DNA of 64,000 bases. It comes from JAOUEA01 sp963797635 (GTDB lineage Bacteria > Actinomycetota > UBA4738 > HRBIN12). This document shows positions 11,498 through 21,934 of the stretch, piece after piece; within the stretch, counting starts at the first letter, position 1, and the number at the start of each line of letters is the position of its first letter. Below the pieces are notes generated by a model that was given only the letters and a program-made list of their open reading frames with translations, was not told where the DNA came from and did no database searches. Position numbers and translations under genes: made by a program. The stretch lies in contig CAWCPZ010000007.1 of assembly GCA_963797635.1 (NCBI GenBank), positions 62,001 through 126,000 on the forward strand, read 5' to 3'.

Positions 11498-12933
11498 CTA
11501 GGTGTGGCTGAAGCCCGGCTTCGCGGCCTGCCGCGGGGGGTTCTGGGTCAGGAACTCGGTGGCGGCCTTGAGCGCCTCGATCAGGTCGTCGGCGAGGTCG
11601 TAGCTGAACCCCTCCCGAACCACCACGCGCATGACCGCCACGTTCGTCGCGTCGTCGGGCATCGTGTAGGCGGGCACCTGCCAGCCGCCGATCCGCAGCC
11701 GCTCGGAGACGTCGAACACGGTGTAGGGCGCGCCCTCCTTCAAGCGCGAAGGCGAACACCGGGATCGCCGTCCCGTCGCTCACGAGCTCGAACGGTCCCA
11801 TCTCGGCGATGCGACCGGACGTGTGCACGGCGAGGTCGCGCAGCGTTTCCATGATCCGCCGGTAGCCGGCCATCCCCAGGCGCAGGAAGTTGTAGTACTG
11901 GCCCACGATCTGGTTGCCCGGCCGTGAGAAGTTCAGCGTGAACGTGGGCATGTCGCCGCCCAGGTAGTTCACGTGGAAGACGAGGTCCTCGGGCAGGTCG
12001 TCGCTCGAGCGCCACACCACGAAGCCGACGCCTGGATAGGTGAGGCCGTACTTGTGGCCGGAGACGTTGATCGACTTCACCATGGGCAGGCGGAAGTCCC
12101 ACTTGACCTTCGGGATGCAGGAACGGGGCCACGAACCCGCCGCTGGCGGCATCGATGTGGACCGGGACGTCGAAGCCGGTCTCGGCGTTGCTGGCCACCA
12201 CGGCGTCGTGGATCGCCTCGATCGGCTCGAACTCGCCGGTGTAGGTGGTGCCCAGGATGGCGACGACCCCGATCGTGTTCTCGTCGATGCGCTCGACGGC
12301 TTCCTCGGGGGAGATGACGTATCGCCCTTCGTGCAGCGGGATGTACCGCGCCTCGACGTCCCAGTAGCGGCAGAACTTCTCCCACACGACCTGGACGTTG
12401 GATCCGAGGATGAGGTTGGGCTTGTCGGTGGACTTGCCGGCGGCCTCGCGACGGGTCCGCCAGTTCCACTTCATCGCGAGCCCGCCGAGCATGACGGCTT
12501 CGCTGGAGCCGATCGTGGAGGCGCCGACGGCGTCGCCGTCCTCGGGCGCGTTGAACAGGTGGGCCACCATGTTCACGCAGCGACGCTCGATCTCGGCGGT
12601 CTGCGGGTACTCGTCCTTGTCGATCATGTTCTTGTCGAACGCCTCGGCCATGAGCTTGTCGGCCTCGGGCTCCATCCACGTGGTGACGAACGTGGCGAGG
12701 TTCAGCCGGGAGCTGCCGTCCAGCAGGAGCTCGTCGTGGATCAACCGATAGACGGTTTCCGGGCGCGAATCGTGTTCGGGCATGACGAACTTCGGGATCG
12801 GCTCCAGGTCGAGCCGATGGGTGTAGGCGGGCGCGATGGCGCCTCCTGCTTCAGGATCGTCCTTGGAAACCTGCTTGTGCACCATGTCTCGCAGCTCCTC
12901 TGCCGTTGCCGATCTCAGGCGCGACCGTATCAC
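11498..12933 (-). CDS. gadB: Glutamate decarboxylase (two frameshifts)
   Basis: About 460-475 residues. The PLP enzyme converts glutamate to GABA and CO2, consuming a proton. It closely follows the GadA/GadB pattern: NLATFVTTWMEPEADKLM, IDKDEYPQTAEIERRCVNMV, GASTIGSSEAVMLGG, HIDAASGGFVAPF and the PLP-lysine motif SINVSGHKYGL. The C-terminus ends in SHT, so the penultimate histidine that closes the active site of E. coli GadB at neutral pH is kept. Frame changes near 12113 (CCCGA-A-GGTC) and 11743 (GCGC-T-TGAAG) are each repaired by dropping one base. The start may be 12933 or an internal ATG at 12885, which looks more like other family members. It is followed by the membrane protein above and is divergent from the sulfatase. 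Confidence 0.92.
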
Positions 12934-12986
12934 CGGCCCTCGCGGGTCGAATCATCCCTTCGGGTCGCTGCCGGGAACGGACCTCG

Positions 12987-13012
12987 TAGGATTGATGGGT
13001 CAACCGCGGTTG
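12987..13012 (+). promoter_or_regulatory. Putative sulfatase promoter with palindromic operator
   Basis: A -10-like TAGGAT (12987-12992) is followed 8 bases later by the perfect 12-bp palindrome CAACCGCGGTTG (13001-13012). A palindrome at the expected transcription start is a typical repressor site. The sulfatase ATG is at 13065, preceded by GGAGGAGG. The palindrome also lies in the shared region upstream of gadB. Confidence 0.45.
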
Positions 13013-13064
13013 GGTGGATCGTTGGCGCCGCCCCGCGGGGTGAACATCTGGAGGAGGGTTCGGC

Positions 13065-15482
13065 ATGGCTGCACCAGACCGCACGCATCTTCCGATCCGA
13101 CGGCCGTCGTTCGCGGGGACGGCGAACCGGACGCTCGAGGGTTCGCAACCCGATTGGGACTTGATCGGCCACCCCACCCCGCCGGCGGGCGCGCCCAACG
13201 TCCTGCTGGTCTTGATCGACGACGCCGGCTTCGGCAACCCGAGCACGTTCGGGGGGCCGATCCAGACGCCGAACTACACGCGCATCGCCGAGGAAGGGCA
13301 TCAAGTACAACCGGTTCCACGTGACGGCCCTGTGCTCCCCGACCCGTGCCGCGTTGCTGACCGGGTCGCAACAACCACGCCGTTGGGTTCGGCTCCGTCG
13401 GTGAGTTCGCCGGCGGGTTCCCCGGATATTCGGCGAGCCTGCCCAGGGATTGCGCGCCGCTGCCTCGCATCCTTCGCGACAACGGCTACAGCACCTCCGC
13501 CTTCGGCAAGTGGCACCTGACGCCCGACGGACAGCAAGGAGCGGCCGGCCCATTCGACCGCTGGCCCAATGGCTGGGGATTCGACTACTTCTACGGATTC
13601 CTGGCCGGCGACTCGGGACAGTGGGATCCGTGCCTGATCGAGAACCAGAAGGTGATCGGAACGCCGGAAGGCTTCTACGACGACGAGGACCCCTACTACT
13701 TCCCGGATGCCATGGGAGATCGGGCCATCGAATGGCTCCACGGCGTCCGCGCCCAGGACGCCGAGAAGCCGTTCTTCCTCTACTTCTCCACCGGTTGCAG
13801 CCATGCGCCCCACCACGTGTCGCAGGGCTGGGCCGAGAAGTACAAGGGGAAGTTCGACCAGGGGTGGGACAAGCTCCGAGAGGAGACGTTCGCGCGCCAG
13901 AAGGAGCTCGGTGTCGTCCCCGCGGACGCGGAGCTGACACCGCGCGACGACGCCTTCCCGGCATGGGACAGCGTGCCCGACCGATTGAAGGCCTTCTACG
14001 CCCGCCAGATGGAGGTGTACGCGGGGTTCTCGGAGAACGCCGACCACAACGTGGGCCGCGTGATCGACGCGATCGAGGAGCTCGGCGAACTCGACGACAC
14101 CGTCATCATCTGGATCTGGGGCGACAACGGCGCCAGCATGGAGGGCACCGTGACGGGGTCGTTCAACGAGATGACGATGCAGAACGGGATCCCGCTGACC
14201 GACGAGATGCAGTTGCAGCTCGCTGAGCGCTTCGGCGGCATGGACGAGTGGGGCGCCCAGATCATGGACCCGCACTACGGCGCCGCATGGGCGTGGGCCG
14301 GGCAACACGCCGTTCCAAGTGGGGCAAGCAGGTCGGTTCGCACCTGGGCGGTACCCGCAACCCGATGGTCGATCCGCTGGCCCTCGCGCATCACGGATGC
14401 GGGGGGCTTGCGCTCCCAATTCAGCCACGTGATCGACGTCGCGCCGACGATCTTGGAGCTCGCGGGCATCCCGCAGCCGCAGACGGTCGACGGGATCGAT
14501 CAGGAGCCGATGCATGGCATCGTCCATCGCCGGAACGTTCGCCGATGCCGGCGCGCCGGAGTTCCGGACCCAGCAGTACTTCGAGACGATCGGCAACCGC
14601 GGGCATGTACAAGGATGGCTGGTGGCTCGCGATGAAGACCGACCGCATCCCGTGGGTCGTGACGCCCGAGGCACTCAAGCCGTACGCGCCGGGCGTCTGG
14701 GATCCGGACGCCGGTCCCGGCCGAGCTCTACTACCTGCCGGACGACTTCACCCAGGCCCACGACCTCGCGGCGGAGCATCCCGACAAGGTGCAGGAGCTC
14801 AAGGATCTGTTCTGGCAGGAGGCTGAGAAGTACAAGGTGCTTCCGTTGCTCGCAACCCTGTCGACGTTCTTCGGCATCCTGCCGCCGATCACCGGAGAAG
14901 ACCACGTTCGAGTTCCGAGGCGACGTCCAGAACGTGCTGTCGGGCATGATCCCGCGCATCTACAACCACTCGTATTCGATCAGCGCCGATCTCGCCGTCC
15001 CCGAAGGCGGTGCGGAGGGCGTGATCGTCGCGGAATCGGATCACCTCGGCGGGTTCACGCTCTACGTGGATGACGGCAAGCTCACCCACACGTATTCGAT
15101 GATGGGCGTCTTCGTCTTCAAGCAGGTCGCCGAGGAAGACCTGCCGACCGGTGAGGTCACCGTGCGGATGGAGTTCGCGGCCGACGAAGCGAAGCCGGCG
15201 ACCGGTGGAGAGGTGACGCTCTTCATCGATGACCGACCGGTCGGGAAGGGCAGGATGGATCACACCGTGCCGATCCGGTTCTCGGCATACGCGGGGATGG
15301 ATATCGGTCGGGACAACGGCGGCGTCGTGGACCTGGCCTACGAGGACCGGAAACCGTTCGCCTTCACCGGCACGGTGAAGAAGGTCGTGTTCGACATCAA
15401 GCCGCATCTGTCGGACCAGGACACGATCGATCTGCACGCCGAGGCACATCGGGGCGAGGCGGCTCACGGTCTGTCTGGCTAG
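13065..15482 (+). CDS. Arylsulfatase, type I (formylglycine-dependent), multiply frameshifted
   Basis: About 800 residues after repair. The start of the fold is NVLLVLIDDAGFGNPSTFGG (first metal Asp pair), and the active-site signature C-S-P-T-R-A-A-L-L-T-G has its cysteine codon at 13333-13335; FGE converts that Cys to formylglycine. Later motifs: GKWHLTPDG, KPFFLYFSTGCSHAPHH, IIWIWGDNGAS, and a C-terminal beta-rich region to 15482 (FRGDVQNVLSGMIPRIYNHSY). This is the large-arylsulfatase subgroup. No signal peptide is seen. The frame breaks about nine times (for example near 13298, 13366, 14300, 14522, 14606, 14730 and 14896), each repaired by removing one base, so the gene is probably intact in the organism. 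The substrate sulfate ester is unknown. FGE is encoded 0.7 kb downstream on the other strand. Confidence 0.88.
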
Positions 15483-15500
15483 CGCGAAGGAGGAGTCCCG

Positions 15501-16021
15501 ATGGGACTGGGGAACGAGCACACCGACGTCCTGATCGGGGGGTACCTCTCGCGTGACGCGGCGCTCGAGGACTATGGGTCGGTCCTGTCGTGCGGTGCCG
15601 CGACCTATGGGGCGCCGTCGTGGTGAGCCAAGGGTCTCGATGGTGAGGTGTCGATCGAGCAGAAGGACCACATGGTCGAGGAGGCAGCGGGCGGGCTCGC
15701 GGGCGTCGGTTTCGTCGGTCGGTCTCTTCGCGCCGCCGCTGCTCGCGGCCACGGCGATCGGCGCCGCGATCGGCGCCGTCGGCGGCGAGGCGCTCCACAG
15801 GAAGTCGGGCAGCAAGATCGAAGAAGCGGCGGGGGAGACGATCCCGCTGGGCGGTGCCGGGTTGATCGTGGCGTACAAGCGCGACGACGCCGGCGTCGTC
15901 GAACCAGCCGTCACTCGCGCTCTTCAGAAGGTCGTCGGCGAAGCGGACGGACGGCACGTGGCGGCATTGAAGGCCGCCCTCGCTGATGCGCAAGCAGAAG
16001 ATGGCCGCCGAGGGCGGATGA
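15501..16021 (+). CDS. DUF1269-like glycine-rich membrane protein (frameshifted)
   Basis: About 170 residues after repair. It starts MGLGNEHTDVLIGGYLSRDA with AAGGAGGAG just upstream, continues with a short conserved strand (QKDHMVEEAAGGLAGVGFV), then an alanine/glycine-rich helical pair (LFAPPLLAATAIGAAIGAVGG) and GGAGLIVAYKRDDAGVVEPAV. It ends RKQKMAAEGG at TGA 16021. Frame changes lie near 15615, 15721 and 15984. The layout matches other DUF1269-type proteins and the gene at 9242, so it is a second member of this family in the window. It starts only 18 bases after the sulfatase stop and is probably co-transcribed. The region from 16022 to 16142 shows no convincing gene. Confidence 0.65.
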
Positions 16022-16142
16022 AACGGCCCAGAAACGCGGTCGTGCGAGTGAGGAGGAGATGCTGTTCTTCCCGGCGACGCTGATCGTGGCCTACGGCGTG
16101 GACGATGACGCGTCGCTGGCTAACGTCGGACGGCACCGGGCG

Positions 16143-17058
16143 TCAGCGGATCACGCACCGGAACCCGATGTGGGCCGTCGAAGTGTCGATCGCCTCGCTC
16201 TGCCGCGCGGACGGCCGATAGCGGAGGCAGTAGTTGGGGGCGCAGAGGTGCGAACCTCCCTTGATGACCTTCCTCGGGATGTGCGCGCCGGGCTGATCGG
16301 CGACGAGGCTGTCTTCCGGTGAGGTCGCTCGCGGGTTCCGAGGCACGCAGCAGGCGTGGTGAGCGTCGCCTGTCGAAGTCCGTGAAGTAGTCGCTGGTCC
16401 ACTCCCAGACGTTGCCGGCCACGTCGTACAGGCCGTAGCCGTTCGGCGGGAAGCTGCGCACGGGTGACGTCCCTTCGAACCCGTCGACCGTGAGGTTCTG
16501 CCAGGGGAATTCTCCCTGCCACGTGTTCGCCATCATCTTGCCCTTGGGAGCGAACTCATCCCCCCACACGAACGTGGCACCCTCCAGGCCTCCGCGCGCC
16601 GCGAACTCCCATTCGGCTTCCGTCGGCAGCTCCTTGCCCGTCCACGCGGCGAATGCCTCGGCGTCCTCGGGGGCGACATGGGTGACGGGATGCCGTTCCC
16701 GCCCGTGGAGCGTGCTGGTCGGCCCTTCAGGATGCCGCCATTGCGCACCCGGGCGGTACGACCACCAGTTCGATGGCACGCGCAGATCGACGGGATGATC
16801 CGGGGGGTCGAACACCAACGAGCCCGGCACCAGGAGGTCGGGGTCGGCTCCCGGGTAGGCGGTGGGATCGAGGGGACGCTCGGCGACGGTGACGTACCTG
16901 GTGGCCTTCACGAAGCGGCGGAACTCGGCCACGGTGACGGGGTGCTCATCCATCATGAACCCGTCGACCTCCACTTGATGGACTGGTTGCTCCTCCGGGT
17001 AGAAGTCATCCGAGCCCATGGCGAAGACCCCGCCGGGCACGTGCACCATGTCCTTCAC
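16143..17058 (-). CDS. Formylglycine-generating enzyme (sulfatase-modifying factor), one frameshift
   Basis: About 305 residues. The enzyme oxidises the active-site Cys of sulfatases to formylglycine. The fold starts with VHVPGGVFAMGSDDFYPEEQP and HQVEVDGFMMDEHPVT, then LPTEAEWEFAARGG, GLYDVAGNVWEWTSDYF and KVIKGGSHLCAPNYCLRYRP. The two cysteines in L-C-A-P-N-Y-C match the redox/copper-binding pair of aerobic FGE, so it should be active. A frame change near 16350 is repaired by one base. Start is GTG 17058 or ATG 17049. It lies convergent to the sulfatase/DUF1269-like unit and 72 nt downstream of the flippase-like gene on the same strand. Confidence 0.92.
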
Positions 17059-17130
17059 CGAAGGGACCCAGATCGCCGAAGACCGTCCATAGGGCGCATG
17101 GTACCGGTGGGCGATCGCGACGGAACTGGA

Positions 17131-19586
17131 TCAGACGTATTCGCGGCCGCGGAGCCACTTCATCGCGACGCCGCCCCAGATCGGCGGCAGGTAGTACGTC
17201 ACCAAGCCGGAACGCCATGGCGGTGGACAGCGCCGCCGTGTGGGGGACGCCGAACGCGACCAGGGCCGCGGTGTAGCCGGCCTCGGCCACGCCCATCCCG
17301 CCCGGCACCGGCATGAAGCCCGCGAACAGGCTCACCAGGTTGTAGGTCAGGAGCAGTTCGGCGAAGGTGAGATGGTGGCCGAACGCCTCGAGGCAGACAC
17401 CCAGGATGATCGCGAACAGCACCTGCGAGACGAAGTTCCCCCCCAGGATCATCAGCACCTTGGTCGGGGAGTGCAGGACGCGCAGCCCGTCGCGGATGTC
17501 GGCCGTCTTGTCCTTCGCCTGGTCCCGCAGGTAGGTGCGGAATCGAGGGATGGCGAGCACCACGACGGCCAGCAGCACCACCACGACCACCGCCACGAGC
17601 AGCCACTTCCCCGTGAAATCGGGTAGTGAGCTCGAACTCGTCGGCAGATCGAGGGTCGCCATGCCCGAGAGCAGGATCACGAGGATCACCAGCATCTGGA
17701 CGATGAATCCGCAGACGCTGTCGATCACCCCGACCGCGATCGCGCCGGCCGACGACATCCCCACCTTGCCGAAGAAGCGGATCTCCAGCGCGATCCTGGC
17801 GGCCGAGCTGGGCACCGCCAGCGCGACGAACTGGATCGAGTACTGCAGCATCACGACCGGCCCGAACCGGACGGGCTTGATGCAGGCGCCGATCGTTGCG
17901 AACGCCTGCGCCACGCCCACCGTCGGCGAGAGCGCCAGCGCGAGCGCCAGCCAGGTCAGGTCCGCGTCCTGGAACTACTCGATCAGGCTCTCGAGCCCGA
18001 CGTTGGCGACCGCCGAGATCACCGCATAGGCGACGAGGCCGATCACCGCGAGCATGGCGATCGAGGCCCACGTCACCCGGCGGATCTGTTCGAGCTTGGG
18101 CAGCTCGACGCCCGCGGCGTCCGAGGCGAGTTTCCGCAGGTCGTCCAGGTCCCAATCCTGGGCCCGGACGGCGTGCCGCGTGGGCCGGTCGAGCGCCGCC
18201 GGTTGCAGGTAGGGCAGCATCTCGGCGATCGCATCGGCACCGAGCACGTCGTGGGCGATGGCCACCGCCCGCGCGTGGTCGACGAGGAGCGCGGTCGAGA
18301 CCAGGAGCTGCGCTCGGTCGGCTCGCAGGGCGGCGTCGGCGGCGGAGACCGTCGCTTGGGAGAAGTCGCCGACGGCGGGGGTGCCGTCGGCGTAGACCGC
18401 GACCCGGAAGCCGTCCAGGGCCCCGTGCGCGATCCGGAGGTCGAACAGGCGGGCATCCAGTTCCCAGATCCGGGTGAGCACGGCGTCGTCGATCCGGGCG
18501 GGGTCGAGCCGGGCCAGCGGTTGCGCATCGCCGCGTGGCGACCACGAGCACCGCGTCCCGGCCTGCCGCCATGCCCGCCGCGACCACCGGCATCGCCGGC
18601 ACGCCCTGGCGTTCGGCGAACAGCGTCACGAATGCCTCGTGCTCCACCTGGTGCAGGCGTCCGCCGAACTCGGGGGTCGACCCTCGATTCCACAGCGAGG
18701 ACCAGATCGAGGTCAGCAGTTGTCCGTCCCACGCATCGCGGCCGTAGATCTTCACCAGTAGCGATCCGCCGTCGGGCGCGTTGGCGAGCACGAGGGATAC
18801 CCCGCTCGGCTCGAGCGGCGCGTACCGCAGGTCGGTGGCGTCGACGCCGAGATCTCCGAGGGCCTGCGCGACCTGGTCGAGGGAGAGCCGGCCGCCCGGT
18901 GAACCCAGGAGCAGATGCACGATGGCGGCTCCCGCGAACCCCACGGCGAGGCCGGCGACCACCCCGATGGGTTCGGCGACCCCCAGGGTGATGCTGGCGA
19001 GGGCTCCGAGCGTCACCACCAGCCGTCCGAGCGTCCGCAGCGGCCGGGACAGATGTGGCGAGGCGGCCACGATGATCGCCGCCGCGATGGCCAGACGCAT
19101 CGCCGGGTAGACGGCGGGCGGGTCGGAGGACGTGAGGCTGCGAGACCCGTCGGACCAGGCCGAGCCCGCCGCCCCGCCGGCCGCCATCGCGATCAGGAAG
19201 GTGAGGCCGCCGGCCAGGAGTTCCCCGAACAGCAGCCGCTTGCGGGCGTGGGCGAACAGCGACACCCCCAGCACGAACAGCGCCCAGACGAACAGCAGGT
19301 CGTAGGAGATCTCCCAGAGCCACCCCACCAGTCCGGGCAGGGACTTGACCAGGCTGACGACCGCTTGATCCAGGCGTCCGGGTCCGGGTGCGGCGAAGGA
19401 GAGCGCGGCGATGACGACGATCGCCAGGACCAGCAGCACCACGTCGGTGGGCCGCCGGGCGCGAGGCGCGTCGCTGGCCGAAGAGAACACCCGGACATCG
19501 GCCGCGCGAAGGTTCCCGGGCTTCAGCCGAGCGAGGTGCCCCGGCGGTCGTGAAGCAGGCGAAGCTTCCGGCTGTGCCGTGGTCAT
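17131..19586 (-). CDS. Large membrane protein: N-terminal multi-TM domain, kinase-like middle, C-terminal YbhN/LPG-synthase-type flippase domain (interrupted)
   Basis: About 818 codons. Residues 1-60 are cytoplasmic. Residues 60-240 hold about six helices (DVVLLVLAIVVIAALSF, LLFVWALFVLGVSLFAH and others). The middle (about 250-520) looks like a degenerate phosphotransferase/lipopolysaccharide-kinase fold (LLVKIYGRDAWDGQLL; HGALDGFRVAVYADGTPAVGD). The last 300 residues are a UPF0104/LPG-synthase TM domain ending in FMPVPGGMGVAEAGYTAAL, the signature of YbhN-like flippases. Similar long fusions occur in other Actinobacteria. Frame changes near 18527 and 17203 are each repaired by one base. An in-frame amber TAG at 17975-17977 lies between SLIE and FQDAD. 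A role in lipid or lipid-linked glycan translocation is inferred. Confidence 0.75.
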
Positions 19587-19770
19587 CTCAGGCGCCACCT
19601 GCGCTCTCGGGCTCGGTGGCCGGAGGCTAGACCGTGCCCGGCGCTGCGTCCAGCAGGCCAAGGCATCCGGGGATCGGGAGCGACCGCGAGGTGCGGGCGC
19701 ATGGGATGATGCCCGCTGCACACATCGAGATCGACCGTGAACGCGCGAGCGGCCGAAGAGGGGAGAGGCG

Positions 19771-21142
19771 ATGGCATCCGAGGATGGGCCCACAAGGTTC
19801 TCGGATCCGACACCTGAGCCGGCGACGCCTCCCATGGCCCCGTTGGATCTCGTTCGGGACCGGCGCTACGTAGTGGTGCTCGTCATGGGCGCCCTCGTCG
19901 GGGTGCCCGTCGCACTGGTCGCGTACTTCTTCCTCAAGTGGGTGGCCGATGTCCAGCAGTACGTCTTCACGACCTTGCCCGCCGACCTCGGGTTCAACGG
20001 AGAGCCGGCCTGGTGGCCGATCCCGCCGCTGGTCGTCAGCGGCGTGCTCGTTGGGCTCACGATCAAGCACCTGCCGGGGACCGCGGGCCACGAACCCGCG
20101 GAAGGGTTCAAGACCACAGGACCGGTGCGGCCCATCGATCTGCCGGGCATCATCATCGCGTCGTTCGCCACCTTGAGCCTCGGGGTGGTCCTGGGGCCCG
20201 AGGCCCCGCTGATCGCGATCGGCAGCGGGATGGGTGCCCTCGCCATACGGCTCCTGAAGAAGGATGCCCCCGCCCAGGCGGTGATGGTGATCTCGGCCGC
20301 GGCGAGCTTCGCCGCGATCAGCACCCTCCTCGGTTCGCCGTTGGCCGGTGCCTTCTTGCTCATGGAAGCGGCCGGACTGGGTGGGCCGATGTTGGGGGTC
20401 GTGCTGGTCCCAGGTCTGCTCGCGGCGGGAGTGGGTTCCCTCATCTTCATCGGCCTCGATCAACTGACGGGGTTCGGGACGTTCTCGCTGTCGGTCCCCG
20501 ACATCCCCCCGTTCACGACCCCGACCGTCGGTGAGTTCGCCTGGGCGATCGGGATCGGTCTCGCCGCCGCGATCCTGGGCACTGCGATCAAACGGTTGGC
20601 GCTCTGGCTGCAGCCGATCGTCGCGAAGCGACGCACGATGGTCACGCCGCGCGATGGGGCTGGTGATCGGCATCTGCGCCCTCGTCTTCGCCGAGGCCAC
20701 GGGACGGAGTCCGAACGAGGTCCTCTTCTCCGGTCAGTCCGCCCTCCCGGCTCTCATCGAGAACGCCGCCGGGTGGACGGTCGGTGCGCTCGTCGTGCTG
20801 ATCATCTGCAAGGGTCTGGCGTACGGAGCGGCGCTGAGCGCATTCCGGGGAGGCCCCACGTTCCCCGGCATGTTCATCGGTGCGGCGGGAGGGATCGCGC
20901 TTTCACACCTGCCAGGCTTGCCCATGATCGCCGGCGTCGCCATCGGCATCGGTGCCATGACGACCGTCATGTTGGGACTCCCGCTCACGTCGGTCCTGCT
21001 GACGGCACTGTTCCTTTCCGCCGACGCCGTCCCGCTGATGCCGTTGATCATCGTTGGTGTGGTGGTGGCCTACGTCGCCGAGCGCCCGACTCGCGCCCGT
21101 TCCGGCCGCAACAGATGGGCAGTTGCCAGCCCGCGACGCTGA
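19771..21142 (+). CDS. ClC-family chloride channel/antiporter (one frameshift)
   Basis: About 457 residues with ten or more hydrophobic segments. The ClC signature around the external gating glutamate is LGPEAPLIAIGSGMG (Glu kept). The later motif GGPTFPGMFIGAAGG corresponds to the GxFxP anion-site loop. A frame change near 20652 (CCG-C-GCG) is repaired by one base. The tail is short, with no CBS domains. It is followed after 9 bases by a K+ channel gene, and both are divergent from the flippase-like gene. ClC antiporters exchange Cl- for H+, and in enteric bacteria support acid resistance with glutamate decarboxylase. Confidence 0.88.
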
Positions 21143-21151
21143 GCGGCGACG

Positions 21152-21934
21152 ATGAACGAGGACGAGCCGAGGGATCCGATGGCTGAACCCGGCGAGCCCG
21201 CATCACGGGCGACCGCACCCGGTTCGGCACTTGCTGCGCTCGCTGCTCTCGCCGCACAGCTACGGGTCGGTGCTGATCCTCATCGCGATCACCTACGGCC
21301 TGTCGACGGTTTCCACCGAGCGGTGGCAGCGTTCGGTGGTCCTGTTGATCCAGGTGGTCACGGTGTGGATCGCGCTCCGCGTGTCGCACGCTCGACGGCC
21401 CGTCCTCCGGTTCTCCGAATGGCGTCCTGGCGATCGCGGTTCTCGTCGCCATCACCACCCTGTTCGGCGATGACGGGAGGGCGATAATCGGCGGCGGTCT
21501 TCCTCGTCGCTGCGCTGCTGTACTTCATCGCTCCGATGTCGATCCTGCGCTCACATCGTCAGCAACACGATGTCGATCAGGAGACGGTGCTCGGGGCGAT
21601 CGATGCCTACCTGTTGGTCGGCATGTTCTTCGCTTTCGCCTACCAGGCGATGGGGGCGATCCAGGCCGGGCCGTTCTTCGAGAGCGGGATCGAGGGCTCG
21701 GTGGCGCAGTCGTTGTTCTTCAGCTTCACGACGCTCACGACCACGGGCTACGGCAACCTGGTCCCTGCCGGGAACCCGGGCCAGTCGTTCGCGGTCATGG
21801 AGATGCTGATCGGGCAGCTGTTCCTGGTGACCGCCGTGGCCAAGGTCATCAACCTGTGGCGTCCCGCCCGCTGGCGGGCGGGACAGGCCGACGGCGAGGC
21901 CGGCGAGCCGCCGGCTACAGGTGGGGGAAGGTGA
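21152..21934 (+). CDS. Potassium channel family protein (frameshifted)
   Basis: About 258 residues after repair of small shifts near 21221, 21421 and 21500. The N-terminal part has two to three helices (GSVLILIAITYGL, VVLLIQVVTVWIALRV, AIAVLVAITTLFG). The C-terminal part is a two-helix pore: GAIDAYLLVGMFFAFAYQAMG, a pore helix SLFFSFTTLTTTGYGNLVP with the K+ filter T-x-G-Y-G, and an inner helix (AVMEMLIGQLFLVTAVAKVI). It resembles actinobacterial ion channels of four to five helices. The start ATG 21152 lies 9 bases after the ClC gene, so the two are probably co-transcribed. A tight hairpin sits in the last codons. The end overlaps the convergent gene by 20 bp. Confidence 0.8.
21861..21884. 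repeat. Perfect hairpin inside the 3' end of the K+ channel gene
   Basis: GTCCCGCCCGC (21861-21871) is fully complementary to GCGGGCGGGAC (21874-21884), with two central bases. A second GC-rich inverted repeat (GCCGGCGAGCCGCCGGC) follows at about 21900. Lying at the junction of two convergent genes, it may act as a bidirectional terminator. Confidence 0.5.

Noticed and set aside
16059..16142. A short open frame starting with MLFFPATLIVAYGVDDD after the DUF1269-like gene
   Set aside because: It has a purine-rich upstream stretch, but soon runs into sequence antisense to the FGE gene with no protein-like continuation. It may be a fragment of another small protein disrupted by a frame error, but cannot be supported.
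17975..17977. Reading the in-frame TAG as pyrrolysine
   Set aside because: No pylBCDS genes are in the window and the protein family does not use pyrrolysine; a substitution or true stop is more likely.
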